13,359 bases of DNA from Clostridiaceae bacterium (lineage in GTDB: Bacteria; Bacillota_A; Clostridia; Clostridiales; Clostridiaceae): NCBI GenBank assembly GCA_029256485.1, contig JAQSXU010000099.1, positions 1 to 13,359 on the forward strand, given 5' to 3'. The translations under genes were made by a program, and so were the position numbers. Shown piece after piece: positions 1-7,002 of this stretch. The notes under the pieces were generated by a model. The model worked only from the letters and a program-made list of their open reading frames with translations. It did no database searches and had not been told where the DNA came from. Each line of letters begins with the position of its first letter. The first letter of the stretch is position 1.

Positions 1-124
1 CTTTTTCTTTTAGTTCTTCATATCTTTTGCCTCTTGCAAGAATTGTAACCTCATGACCTACCCTTTTTAATTCATGAGCCGCATAAGACCCTACGACACC
101 TGCTCCATATATTAATATTTTCAT
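1..124 (-). CDS. Ketopantoate reductase-like dehydrogenase, N-terminal fragment
   Basis: Only the first 41 codons are in the window; the gene runs off the left edge. The protein begins MKILIYGAGVVGSYAAHEL, a beta strand followed by a GxGxxGS dinucleotide-binding turn (residues 7-12) and a helix, then a second strand (HEVTILARG). This is the NADP-binding N-terminus of the ApbA/PanE ketopantoate reductase family, whose classic member reduces 2-dehydropantoate to pantoate in the cytoplasm. Many clostridial homologues of this type are not the housekeeping PanE, so no symbol is given. The ATG start is supported by AAGGAG at 135-140, ten bases upstream. It lies 66 bases downstream of the hydrolase gene on the same strand with no evident terminator between, so the two are probably co-transcribed. 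Confidence 0.75.
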   Translation of the reverse strand, partial: MKILIYGAGVVGSYAAHELKRVGHEVTILARGKRYEELKEK

Positions 125-190
125 TAATCTTCATCTCCTTGATAAATTTCCACTAAATACATGCCTAATTGATTGTTTTAATATACAATT

Positions 191-958
191 TTATAGTATA
201 CAATGTTTAACAGTCTCAATCCATTTATTTGGCTCACATAAAAGAAGTTCTTCATGTAATAAATCATGTTGAATAATATTGGGTCTAATAAAATGCTTCT
301 CATATCTATTTTTGTATTGTTTTCCCATTTTGGTAGCATACAAGCAGTGAATCGTTGTATTTGGTACTTCAATATCATCTTCTAGTCTTGTTATCAGATC
401 AGTATAAAATTGATTTTTCATACTCTTTTTAGTAACAAAGGACATATCAACACCACCTACACCCATCATATAAAGTGCATTTTTTGTATATTCTTCCCCA
501 CCCTTTTTTAGCATATATTTTCTAAGGTATCTAGGAATTCTTTCACAATGCAACATCCTATAAAATAATAAAATCATAAGGTTTGTTTTTACTGCAGCAA
601 TTTGTCTTGTAGCTTGATCCAAATCTGAGCTGCCTAAAATTCCATGATTCATGTGAATTTTTTTTCGTTGCGCCATTAGTCCTACGAAAGAGCCTCCTAA
701 AGAGCACCCATATACAGCATGTATTTTCCCATTAAATCTTTGCTTAATATAATCTTCAATTTTGGCGACTTCGGTGAGCATATCATGAAATTCTGTTTTT
801 TCGGTTTCGTCAAAACCATCATAGGATACACATACAACAAAAAATTCTTCTGCTAACAAATCTATTACCCGAGAAAAATTATTTTTCCAATGACAGCAGG
901 TTCCAGGCAATAACATAATAGCCAAATTTTCTTCATTTCCAAATTCATATACTTTCAA
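191..958 (-). CDS. Alpha/beta hydrolase
   Basis: A 255-residue cytoplasmic alpha/beta-hydrolase-fold protein with no signal peptide. LPGT at residues 17-20 sits where the oxyanion-hole loop normally is, GCSLGG (84-89) is the nucleophile elbow with Ser86 as likely nucleophile, and His235 in LLHEELL is the likely catalytic histidine. The acid residue cannot be assigned with confidence. The substrate is unknown; related small clostridial proteins are annotated only as hydrolases. The start is TTG at 956-958, preceded by AGAAGG about eight bases upstream; I see no in-frame ATG with a better site. It is the first gene of a probable two-gene unit with the ketopantoate-reductase-like gene. It has its own promoter and none of the GTTAG-N6-CTAAC sites found further right, so it does not look like part of that regulon. 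Confidence 0.8.
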   Translation of the reverse strand: MKVYEFGNEENLAIMLLPGTCCHWKNNFSRVIDLLAEEFFVVCVSYDGFDETEKTEFHDMLTEVAKIEDYIKQRFNGKIHAVYGCSLGGSFVGLMAQRKKIHMNHGILGSSDLDQATRQIAAVKTNLMILLFYRMLHCERIPRYLRKYMLKKGGEEYTKNALYMMGVGGVDMSFVTKKSMKNQFYTDLITRLEDDIEVPNTTIHCLYATKMGKQYKNRYEKHFIRPNIIQHDLLHEELLLCEPNKWIETVKHCIL

Positions 959-1025
959 AACTTTCGCCTTCTCTATAATTAATGTATTTTCTTTATATTT
1001 TCATAAGCCTTAACCATATGTAATT

Positions 1026-1054
1026 ATAATACTACTCTCATTTTTTGCTTACAA
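1026..1054 (-). promoter_or_regulatory. Promoter of the hydrolase gene
   Basis: On the minus strand TTGTAA (1049-1054) and TATTAT (1026-1031) are separated by 17 bases, a good sigma-A type pair. It lies about 70 bases upstream of the TTG start at 958 and just downstream of the ECF ATPase stop at 1092. Confidence 0.5.
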
Positions 1055-1091
1055 CTCCAAAAATATATAATTGTTAAATCTATTCCATACA

Positions 1092-2546
1092 TTAAATTAT
1101 AAAGTACTTCTTCAATTTCTCTATATTTTTTTGATTTATAGTAAAATCATCTTTTATTTTCCCTTTATGAAAATGAATAACACGACTACAGCTTGAAGAT
1201 ATAAATTCATAATCGTGTGTAACCACAAAAATTATTTTTCCCATAGAAGCTAAATCTTTAAGCATTTTTGAAACTTGCAGCATACTTTCAAAATCAAGAC
1301 CACTAGTTGGCTCATCAAAAATCAAAATTTCCTTTTTACAGACTATACTTGCTGCTACAGCTGTACGCTGCTTTTCACCACCTGATAAAGTATTAGGATG
1401 TCTATTTTTGTACTCATAAATTCCAAGAGCTTTCATAGCCTCCTCAACAATATTCTTATCTGGATTTTTAATTCCAAAGTAGCATTCTTTTTCTACACTT
1501 TCAGCAAACAGCTGATAATTAACATCCTGCATAACCATATAGGAAAGTTTTAAACGCTCTTTATTATTTATTTCTTTTCCATTCCACTTAAAGGTACCAT
1601 CATAATCCCTATGTAATCCACATAATGCTTTTAAGAATGTAGATTTTCCTGCACCATTATGTCCAATAATTCCAATTATTTCTCCGCATGAAGCTTTTAA
1701 ATCAATTTTACTCATTATAGTATGTTTTTTATACTTTAATATTAAATTATTAATTTCCAACTCATATGGTTTATTCAAAATTTCTTGTTTTTTAAATTGA
1801 ACACTTGTGAGTTCAATTTCTCTTAATCCCATTTCTTCTCTTTCTATTTTTGAAACTAATAAAAAATCCTTTTGTTTATATATTTTTTCAATCCTACCTT
1901 GATCCATATAAACAATTCTATCTGCTATATCCTTTAAATAATATAGACGATGTTCTGACACAATAATTGTTTTTCCTTGATTTTTTAGCATTTTAATATT
2001 TTTTCTTAATTCTTCTATGGCGTCTACATCTAAATTAGAAGATGGTTCATCGAGTACATAAATATCTGGCGACATGGAATAAATTGAGGCAAAGGCAATT
2101 TTTTGTTTTTCTCCACCTGATAATTCAAAAATACTTCGTCCAAGAAGTTTTTGAATCTTCAAATCTTCTACTGTCCTATATACTGATTCTTCAAGTTCAT
2201 GGCGGGTATATGAAAGATTCTCTATTCCAAAAGCAATTTCACTATTTGTATCTACATTAAAGAACTGTGCTCTTGGATTTTGAAATACAGATCCAATCTT
2301 TTCTGATATTACATACATAGGAGTATTTGAAATTTTCATACCAGCTGCAATAACTTCACCTTTTTGTTCACCATTATAAAAATAAGGTATTAATCCATTA
2401 ATTAATCGTGTAACTGTTGTTTTTCCACAGCCACTTCTACCACATAATAAGATACATTCTCCATCTTTAATATGAAGATTTATATTTTCAACTCCATTTT
2501 CTTCTTTTCCTTGATAATTAAATGTAACTTCTTGAATTTTTATCAA
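1092..2546 (-). CDS. ECF transporter fused double ATPase (EcfA-EcfA' type)
   Basis: A 484-residue protein made of two complete ABC ATPase domains in tandem, equivalent to EcfA1 and EcfA2 joined in one chain. Domain 1 has Walker A GRSGCGKTT (36-44), Q-loop Gln89, signature LSGGEKQ (142-148), Walker B YVLDEP (163-168) and switch His199. Domain 2 has GHNGAGKST (295-303), Gln340, LSGGEKQR (387-394), LIFDEP (408-413) and His444. Both catalytic glutamates are present, so both sites look competent. A linker at about 225-262 joins them. It would power uptake through the EcfT and S component encoded just upstream, on the cytoplasmic face of the membrane. The start is TTG at 2544-2546, six bases after GGAGGG (2553-2558). 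An ATG at 2549-2551 is too close to that site and hits a stop after two codons. It lies 15 bases after ecfT, so it is translated from the same operon. Confidence 0.9.
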   Translation of the reverse strand: MIKIQEVTFNYQGKEENGVENINLHIKDGECILLCGRSGCGKTTVTRLINGLIPYFYNGEQKGEVIAAGMKISNTPMYVISEKIGSVFQNPRAQFFNVDTNSEIAFGIENLSYTRHELEESVYRTVEDLKIQKLLGRSIFELSGGEKQKIAFASIYSMSPDIYVLDEPSSNLDVDAIEELRKNIKMLKNQGKTIIVSEHRLYYLKDIADRIVYMDQGRIEKIYKQKDFLLVSKIEREEMGLREIELTSVQFKKQEILNKPYELEINNLILKYKKHTIMSKIDLKASCGEIIGIIGHNGAGKSTFLKALCGLHRDYDGTFKWNGKEINNKERLKLSYMVMQDVNYQLFAESVEKECYFGIKNPDKNIVEEAMKALGIYEYKNRHPNTLSGGEKQRTAVAASIVCKKEILIFDEPTSGLDFESMLQVSKMLKDLASMGKIIFVVTHDYEFISSSCSRVIHFHKGKIKDDFTINQKNIEKLKKYFII

Positions 2547-2561
2547 CCCATTCCCTCCAAA

Positions 2562-3281
2562 CTAAACAAAAGATATTATAAAAAGTGCAATGAAAATAAA
2601 TAAAAAAATATAATCTGCTAATCTAAGCTCCACCTTTTGTAGACATGATCGTTGTTTTGGATTTTCAATCCCTCTAGTAATAGCTGCAGCCGAAAGATCA
2701 TCTGCAATTCTAGATCCAGATAACATCATAGGCACGTAAATGCATTCCATGGTTTGCATTGGATGAGTTATAAAATTTTTAAAACTTGGTGATACATCTC
2801 GCATTTTCATCGCATTCTTTATAGCATTCCAGTCTTCCTTAACTACTGGAAAATATCTAAGCATTATTGTTAGAGGTATTACTATACTTTTAGGCATATG
2901 AATTTTGTTCATTGCTGCCATAAATTCACTGATGCCTGTTGTACCCACTAGGATTCCCCCTAGCATAGTACAGGGAAATATCTTCCTGGAAAAAGCAACA
3001 AAGTAAACTAATATTACATTTATGGAGCTGTTTAAATAAATAGGACTCAGTATCTGAACTACTACTAATAACAAATAAACAGCTGCCATTTTAATAGAAA
3101 ATTTATACATACCACAAAATATTCCAAAGACACAAATTATGAATGCAAGTGTAACTTCAAATTTTAGAGATAAGGATAAAAACACAGTCAAATTACCTAT
3201 AAGTAAAATTAAAAACTTTGTTCTAGGGTCAAGATGAATAATTCCATTTTTTGAACTTTCAATTTGAAAAACAGATTCCAT
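2562..3281 (-). CDS. ecfT: ECF transporter transmembrane protein EcfT (CbiQ family)
   Basis: A 239-residue integral membrane protein. Hydrophobic segments lie at about 23-40, 42-58, 63-80, 88-98 and 222-239, with a long amphipathic cytoplasmic region between (about 120-215). That region carries the two short arginine-containing helices that couple EcfT to the ATPases: AMKMRD at 157-162 and AAAITRG at 198-204, the second matching the A-x-x-x-R-G coupling motif. The N-terminal LDPRTKF (17-23) is also typical of the family. Its role is to bind the S component and transmit ATP-driven movement. Its ATG overlaps the S-component stop by one base (TAATG), indicating translational coupling, and the fused ATPase follows 15 bases later. 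Confidence 0.9.
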   Translation of the reverse strand: MESVFQIESSKNGIIHLDPRTKFLILLIGNLTVFLSLSLKFEVTLAFIICVFGIFCGMYKFSIKMAAVYLLLVVVQILSPIYLNSSINVILVYFVAFSRKIFPCTMLGGILVGTTGISEFMAAMNKIHMPKSIVIPLTIMLRYFPVVKEDWNAIKNAMKMRDVSPSFKNFITHPMQTMECIYVPMMLSGSRIADDLSAAAITRGIENPKQRSCLQKVELRLADYIFLFIFIALFIISFV

Positions 3282-3889
3282 TATACAATTCCTGCTCTTT
3301 CAAATTGCTTTTTCAATAGCATTTTCCCAAACATCCCACTAATTAGTGCGCAAATCAAAATGCTAACAACCATTGCTGGAAGCATCCAGTCCTGTGCTGT
3401 TGCAAGCATTGTATTCATATAAGACTGTTCGGTTCCTTTTCCTACTAAATAATCACTATATGCCTTTTGATTAATCCAAAGCATCATATAAGATCCCATT
3501 GGATTTAATGAAAAAATCATATATCCTAAAATATTTAAGGTAATATTTTTAAACTTTCCTATGCCAGATATAAATTCTGCAATCACAGCTAATACTACAT
3601 AAGCAATAGACCATAGCCAATACATACCTGTACCAAACATAATCACTCCCATTAAAATCCCAAGAATCAATATTATCCCAGGTTTTGATACTTTAGATAT
3701 AAGTAAAAGATAAACTGGCCCTGTGAGCAATGCTATGGCTGACGGCATACAATATGTAAGTACTGGATTAGGGGCAAAAAATATTCCTCCTACCATGGTT
3801 AATGCAAAAAATAATGCTGAAAAAATACCTGTTGTTACTAAATCCTTCGCTGAAAGTCTAGTATTAGCTTTTTGTGTTTGACTATACAT
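3281..3889 (-). CDS. ECF transporter S component (MptD/Trep_Strep family)
   Basis: A 202-residue membrane protein with about six hydrophobic helices (roughly 17-38, 45-65, 69-88, 91-110, 118-137 and 169-190) and short loops, the usual architecture of an ECF substrate-binding subunit. Its N-terminal LSAKDLVTTGIFSAL and later SLNPMGSYMMLWI resemble the Trep_Strep/MptD group, whose substrates are largely unknown. The reading frame stays open upstream to 3997, but ATG at 3889 is chosen because AAGGAGG lies just upstream (about 3899-3906). The longer version would add 36 residues that overlap the preceding terminator. It is first in the S-EcfT-ATPase operon and presumably sets the substrate. An A/T-rich stretch before it may hold a weak -10 (TATATT) but I see no convincing -35, which would suit activator dependence. 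Confidence 0.85.
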   Translation of the reverse strand: MYSQTQKANTRLSAKDLVTTGIFSALFFALTMVGGIFFAPNPVLTYCMPSAIALLTGPVYLLLISKVSKPGIILILGILMGVIMFGTGMYWLWSIAYVVLAVIAEFISGIGKFKNITLNILGYMIFSLNPMGSYMMLWINQKAYSDYLVGKGTEQSYMNTMLATAQDWMLPAMVVSILICALISGMFGKMLLKKQFERAGIV

Positions 3890-3995
3890 TTTAATAATTC
3901 CTCCTTGTAAACCATATTCAAGTTTTAATATATAGTACTCAAAAGAAAAAATCAGTCCCAGCTTTAAGTAAAGAACCCAATTGAAAATTTTTCTC

Positions 3996-4035
3996 AAAAA
4001 TAAAGCCTTCTCAATTAAAAGAAGACTTTATTTTT
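3996..4035 (-). terminator. Intrinsic terminator between the AraC gene and the ECF operon
   Basis: Two 16-base arms (3996-4011 and 4020-4035) pair with a single non-Watson-Crick position, which on the minus strand is a G-U wobble, around an eight-base loop. The minus-strand 3' side ends in TTTATTTTT. The stem begins inside the last codons of the AraC gene, whose stop is at 4015-4017. It would at least attenuate read-through into the ECF genes. The T-rich plus-strand side could also work in reverse. Confidence 0.7.
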
Positions 4036-4980
4036 TCTATATTCAGTTGGAGTTACATTAAATTCTTCTTTAAATGCTTTTGCAAATTTTCCTGAGCTTC
4101 CATATCCACAACTTAATGCTATGTCTAATACCGAAAGCTTATAATCATTTAGCAATTCCTTTGCTTTTTTCATCTTATAACTTTTACTATAAGCAAAAAT
4201 AGTTGCTCCATAAAGACTCTTAAAGCCCTTCTCTAAATCCGTTGAATTCATTTTGACCTGCTTAGAAATTTCTTTTACAGTAATACGCTTATCCACATTA
4301 TCAATTATTATTTTTCTTGCTTCTTTTATTTTATCTATTGAACTTTTTGAAAAATAAATATAATCATTTTTTTTATAATTCATATCAGACAATAAATAAA
4401 GCAACAATTCAACTACTTTTATTTTCATAAAATGATTGTTATATTTTTCTGGAATAATAAACAGCTCTTTAAAGATATGTTCTAAACTTTCAGTTGCATA
4501 ATTAATTATGCATCTATCTGAAGAAAATACTTCCTTGAAAAAATTTTCCTCCTTAAATTCCTTTGTTTCCAGTATGGTATTTAAACTTTGTACAACATTT
4601 GGAAAATAAATCATAACCGTAATCCCCTTAAAAGGCTTCACACTGAAATCACATGATACTGCATTTACTTTATATCCAAAAAGACTTATATCACCATCTG
4701 ACATAACTGCATATCTTTGATTTTCAAATTCAATCTCAACATGTCCACTTAAGCAATAAGTGATTTCAATGCAATTAACATTTAGCTTAAAAGTGTTAAT
4801 AATTGGACTATAAAATTCAACGTCATTATATATCAATTCAACACCTGGCATAACTTTAAAGCTTTCCATAGTACCTCTTCCAACTTGAGATTTTACTTTA
4901 TAAATTATTGAATTCTTATTTTGTATTCTATTTCCTATAGTTTCATTAAAATATACTTTATCCTCATCCAATCGTCTCAA
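4015..4980 (-). CDS. AraC-family transcriptional regulator (ECF-linked)
   Basis: A 321-residue protein with an N-terminal sensing region (about 1-200) of mostly beta-strand character and a C-terminal AraC/XylS DNA-binding domain (about 218-318). The first helix-turn-helix is around 236-258 (VKEISKQVKMNSTDLEKGF) and the second around 283-308, ending in the family signature GYGSSGKFAKAFKEEFNVTP then EYR. TTG at 4978-4980 is the likely start, with AAGGAAGG about ten bases upstream. The first in-frame ATG would remove 37 residues and lacks such a site. Regulators of this layout often activate a neighbouring transporter when its substrate is bound, as PchR and YbtA do for siderophores; that role here is inference. 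The ECF operon follows after a terminator. A GTTAG-N6-CTAAC site lies between its promoter and its start. Confidence 0.88.
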   Translation of the reverse strand: MRRLDEDKVYFNETIGNRIQNKNSIIYKVKSQVGRGTMESFKVMPGVELIYNDVEFYSPIINTFKLNVNCIEITYCLSGHVEIEFENQRYAVMSDGDISLFGYKVNAVSCDFSVKPFKGITVMIYFPNVVQSLNTILETKEFKEENFFKEVFSSDRCIINYATESLEHIFKELFIIPEKYNNHFMKIKVVELLLYLLSDMNYKKNDYIYFSKSSIDKIKEARKIIIDNVDKRITVKEISKQVKMNSTDLEKGFKSLYGATIFAYSKSYKMKKAKELLNDYKLSVLDIALSCGYGSSGKFAKAFKEEFNVTPTEYRKNKVFF

Positions 4981-5015
4981 TTTAATTTTACCTTCCTTAA
5001 TATGATATAATTTAA

Positions 5016-5033
5016 AGTTAGTCTCTTCTAACT
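5016..5033. promoter_or_regulatory. Operator copy A, GTTAG-N6-CTAAC
   Basis: AGTTAG and CTAACT form perfect 6-base inverted arms around TCTCTT. The site lies 36 bases upstream of the AraC start and seven bases downstream of the proposed -10, at the expected transcription start. It is one of five copies with identical 10-base core and spacing. Confidence 0.65.
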
Positions 5034-5040
5034 CTATAAT

Positions 5041-5071
5041 ATCATACTTCTTATAAGATTAAAATTTTCAA
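5041..5071 (-). promoter_or_regulatory. Candidate promoter of the AraC-ECF unit
   Basis: On the minus strand TATGAT (5041-5046) is a fair -10, with TTGAAA (5066-5071) upstream. The 19-base spacer is longer than ideal, so the -35 is uncertain. Operator copy A starts seven bases after the -10. Confidence 0.4.
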
Positions 5072-5081
5072 TTATCAAATA

Positions 5082-5189
5082 TTAATTTGAGTAATCATTA
5101 AATATTCTATAATCTATAGGTGTGACCCATCTTCTTTTTGTTTTTTAAATCTCTAATTGCTATCTTTCTACAAGGTTATAATATGCATT
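5082..5189 (-). pseudogene. Possible decayed 3' end of an IS3-like transposase
   Basis: Read on the minus strand, one frame gives AYYNLVER, stop, QLEI, stop, KTKRRWVTPIDYRIFNDYSN, stop. The YYN-x-x-x-R spacing followed by TP-x-x-YR resembles the C-terminal end of IS3-family transposases, where YYN-x-x-R and (S/T)P-x-x-YR are common. Two internal stops mean it cannot be functional. The stretch is short and no terminal inverted repeats were found, so this is tentative. Confidence 0.3.
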
Positions 5190-5234
5190 TAATTTATTTT
5201 ATCTTGAGTTTCATGCAACAGAATAATATACATA

Positions 5235-5262
5235 TTGATTACTTATAATATAGTGATATACT
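5235..5262 (+). promoter_or_regulatory. Promoter of the methyltransferase gene
   Basis: TTGATT (5235-5240) and TATACT (5257-5262) are 16 bases apart. TGA directly before the -10 makes an extended TGn -10. Operator copy B begins two bases downstream. Confidence 0.6.
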
Positions 5263-5264
5263 TT

Positions 5265-5282
5265 AGTTAGTTGATACTAACT
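5265..5282. promoter_or_regulatory. Operator copy B, GTTAG-N6-CTAAC
   Basis: AGTTAG and CTAACT are perfect inverted arms around TTGATA. Lying directly after the -10 and over the expected start point, it is placed for repression of the methyltransferase gene. Confidence 0.7.
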
Positions 5283-5323
5283 CATTTTAATACAACTATA
5301 AAAACAATATGAGGGGTGCTATA

Positions 5324-6124
5324 ATGGTAAAACAAAAAATCAATTTATCCGGTGTAAACGAAACTATGTTGGTTCCTGTATATGCAAGAGCCTTAGAAAG
5401 TCAAAAGAAAAATCCTGCTTTCTTCGATGAAGCTGCAATCAAAATTATCAATTCTTTAGACTATGATTTTAAACAACATGGAAAAAACAAAATGAATATG
5501 TGGGGATGTGCTGCAAGAACTATAATTTTAGATAGGGAAGCTGGTGCCTATATTGAAAAACATCCAAACTGCAGTGTTATTAATATTGCTTGTGGTCTTG
5601 ATGCTAGATTTCATAGAATCGATAACGGTAAAATTCATTGGTATAATATTGATTTTGAAAATGTAATGAATATACGAAAAAACATTTTTTCTTCCCATGA
5701 TAGAGTCACTAATATTTCTTCTTCTGCTCTTGACTTCTCTTGGGTTGAAAAAGTACAAAACAAAGAGGACGTTTTAGTAATAGCTGAAGGAGTATTAATG
5801 TACTTAAAGGAATCTGAAGTAAAGATCTTATTTGAAACAATATCTGCTTCCTTTAATCATTGCTCTATTCTGTGTGAGTTAATGTCAAAGTGGATGGTAA
5901 AAAATCAAAAAATGCATGATACAATCAAAAAAACCAATGCTGTATTTCAGTGGGGAGTAAATGATTCAGAAGATTTCACTACCCTTTGCCCCATGTATAA
6001 AATTTTCGGGGATTATAATCTTACAGATACTATGAAACAGTTTTCTCCAATCTTCATATCACTTATGTCTTTAATGATGCGCTCTAAAAACAATAGAATT
6101 TGCTATTTTGAAAAATCTATCTAA
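5324..6124 (+). CDS. SAM-dependent methyltransferase, LCM/TcmP-like family
   Basis: A 266-residue cytoplasmic protein of the leucine carboxyl methyltransferase (PPM1/TcmP-like) family. The SAM-binding motif I appears as INIACGLDARFHR (about 86-98), the acidic motif II strand as WYNIDFENV (106-114), and the family motif AEGVLMYL at 154-161. Bacterial members methylate small molecules, such as polyketide carboxyl or hydroxyl groups; the eukaryotic phosphatase substrate is absent in bacteria. Position 5309 is also an in-frame ATG, but 5324 is preferred because GAGGGG (5311-5316) then sits about seven bases upstream. It is transcribed away from the AraC-ECF unit under its own promoter and operator copy B. 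This suggests it acts on the transported compound, or on a carrier related to it; that is inference. Confidence 0.85.
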   Translation: MVKQKINLSGVNETMLVPVYARALESQKKNPAFFDEAAIKIINSLDYDFKQHGKNKMNMWGCAARTIILDREAGAYIEKHPNCSVINIACGLDARFHRIDNGKIHWYNIDFENVMNIRKNIFSSHDRVTNISSSALDFSWVEKVQNKEDVLVIAEGVLMYLKESEVKILFETISASFNHCSILCELMSKWMVKNQKMHDTIKKTNAVFQWGVNDSEDFTTLCPMYKIFGDYNLTDTMKQFSPIFISLMSLMMRSKNNRICYFEKSI

Positions 6125-6166
6125 TATTTAACTTTTACTATACTTTATGTCTAAAAACATTACAAA

Positions 6167-6216
6167 AAAGCATATGATCTTTCTGCAGCTTTTGTTTATT
6201 TAAGATCATATGCTTT
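6167..6216. terminator. Bidirectional hairpin terminator between convergent genes
   Basis: Perfect 15-base arms (6167-6181 and 6202-6216) enclose a 20-base loop. On the minus strand the stem is followed by a run of six T; on the plus strand only by CTTTAAATT. It sits 43 bases after the methyltransferase stop and just beyond the decayed frame that follows the DUF2325 gene, so it probably serves both directions. Confidence 0.65.
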
Positions 6217-6236
6217 AAATTATAAATAGTAAACTT

Positions 6237-6460
6237 TTATTTAAATGGTTCTATAATAGTATTATCAAAGAAAATAGGAGTACTTGTAAAAGTATATCCA
6301 GATATTTTTTTGAATTATAAACCACCAAATCCTTTGTATAAGAAATTGAGCAGTCAACTACATTATCATTTATATAATTCAATAAGTAGCCAAAGTCCCC
6401 TTAACTTTTGATTCAAATTCGGAGAAATCATTTAATGCTTTTTTATTTAATTTTTTTCTA
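6237..6460 (-). pseudogene. Decayed small reading frame after DUF2325, unrecognised
   Basis: Between the DUF2325 stop and the hairpin, three minus-strand frames can be joined into one plausible peptide: KKALNDFSEFESKVKG, then DFGYLLNYINDNVVDCSISY continuing TKDLVVYNSKK, then SGYTFTSTPIFFDNTIIEPF ending at TAA (6237-6239). The first switch is at the G run near 6395-6400 and the second at the seven-A run near 6302-6309; one added base at each would restore a single frame. The codon pattern looks coding, but I do not recognise the family. There is no clear start of its own, so the 5' part may be lost. The homopolymer positions mean sequencing error cannot be excluded. Confidence 0.45.
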
Positions 6461-6755
6461 TTCCAATTGAGTTATTGCAGAATTTGCAATCTAATATTTT
6501 TTTTAATGCTGTTCCACTGCTTTGATGACATCTTATTAGTTCAGCTTCGTTTACATCTGTCTTGGATAAAGCACACTGTATCATCTTATGTGATATAGTA
6601 TTCGTGAATACTACCAACAAATCTGGTCTTCCAATTTGCTTTTTCAAATTATTAGGCATTTGCGTAAATACTTTTGCCTTACAATTGTAATTTTTACATA
6701 TTCTTTTGTATTCACAAACCATTCTATCATGTCCACCGATTATAACAATACTCAT
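6447..6755 (-). CDS. DUF2325 domain protein
   Basis: A 102-residue protein matching the whole DUF2325 domain. It opens with a strand and a GGHDRM turn (residues 7-12), continues with KAKVFTQMP (26-34), DLLVVFTNTISHKM (45-58) and RCHQSSGTALKKIL (75-88). The fold is expected to be a small Rossmann-like domain; no biochemical function is established. In clostridia such genes often lie beside iron-transport or DtxR-type genes, which fits the divergent dtxR-like gene here. The ATG is preceded by GAGGGG about nine bases upstream. The tail after residue 90 (CKFCNNSIGIEKN) looks like run-on into the decayed frame behind it. Operator copy C lies 63 bases upstream. Confidence 0.8.
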   Translation of the reverse strand: MSIVIIGGHDRMVCEYKRICKNYNCKAKVFTQMPNNLKKQIGRPDLLVVFTNTISHKMIQCALSKTDVNEAELIRCHQSSGTALKKILDCKFCNNSIGIEKN

Positions 6756-6817
6756 TTTTCTTTTCCCCTCTCAGCTAATATATTTTAGATATTTTTATTC
6801 TTAAACCAAAGCGCGCA

Positions 6818-6835
6818 AGTTAGCTTTAACTAACC
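6818..6835. promoter_or_regulatory. Operator copy C, GTTAG-N6-CTAAC
   Basis: AGTTAG and CTAACC flank CTTTAA, with 5-base perfect arms in the same N6 arrangement as the other copies. It lies in the probable 5' leader or promoter of the DUF2325 gene. Confidence 0.6.
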
Positions 6836-6948
6836 TATTCATAAACTTATATCTTCTATATTCCCATTATTCTTATTATTATACATGTGAAATTAGTCAC
6901 CAATAACACTAATAATATTAGTACTAAGATACTCTTTCAACATAATTT

Positions 6949-7002
6949 ATATATTAAAACAGTATTAGTTAGTTTATCCTAACTAATACTATTTTAATAT
7001 AT
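6949..7002. promoter_or_regulatory. 54-base palindrome containing operator copy D
   Basis: The core has perfect 12-base arms, AGTATTAGTTAG (6961-6972) and CTAACTAATACT (6979-6990), around TTTATC. After one mismatch (6960/6991) pairing resumes for 11 more bases on each side. The centre is the same GTTAG-N6-CTAAC site. It is followed by ATTTTTTC on the plus strand, so it could also form a terminator-like hairpin, but no plus-strand gene ends here. It sits about 110 bases upstream of the dtxR-like promoter. Confidence 0.6.

Larger units (their letters stand above)
4981..5323. other. Divergent control region between AraC gene and methyltransferase
   Basis: This 343-base gap holds two outward-facing promoters, each with its own copy of the same palindrome (5016-5033 leftward, 5265-5282 rightward). 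Between them, at 5082-5189, lies a short minus-strand stretch that looks like a decayed transposase end. No intact gene is visible. Confidence 0.6.

Noticed and set aside
178..378. A 66-codon minus-strand frame overlapping the hydrolase end
   Set aside because: It lies in another frame of a well-supported gene, has no ribosome binding site and gives a low-complexity, aromatic-rich translation.
3890..3995. A riboswitch (cobalamin, TPP, FMN and similar) before the ECF operon
   Set aside because: The leader is only about 100 bases and A/T-rich, and none of the conserved boxes I know for vitamin riboswitches is visible.
3890..3997. A longer S-component start at 3997
   Set aside because: It has no ribosome binding site, would overlap the terminator of the preceding gene, and the ATG at 3889 has a near-perfect AGGAGG.
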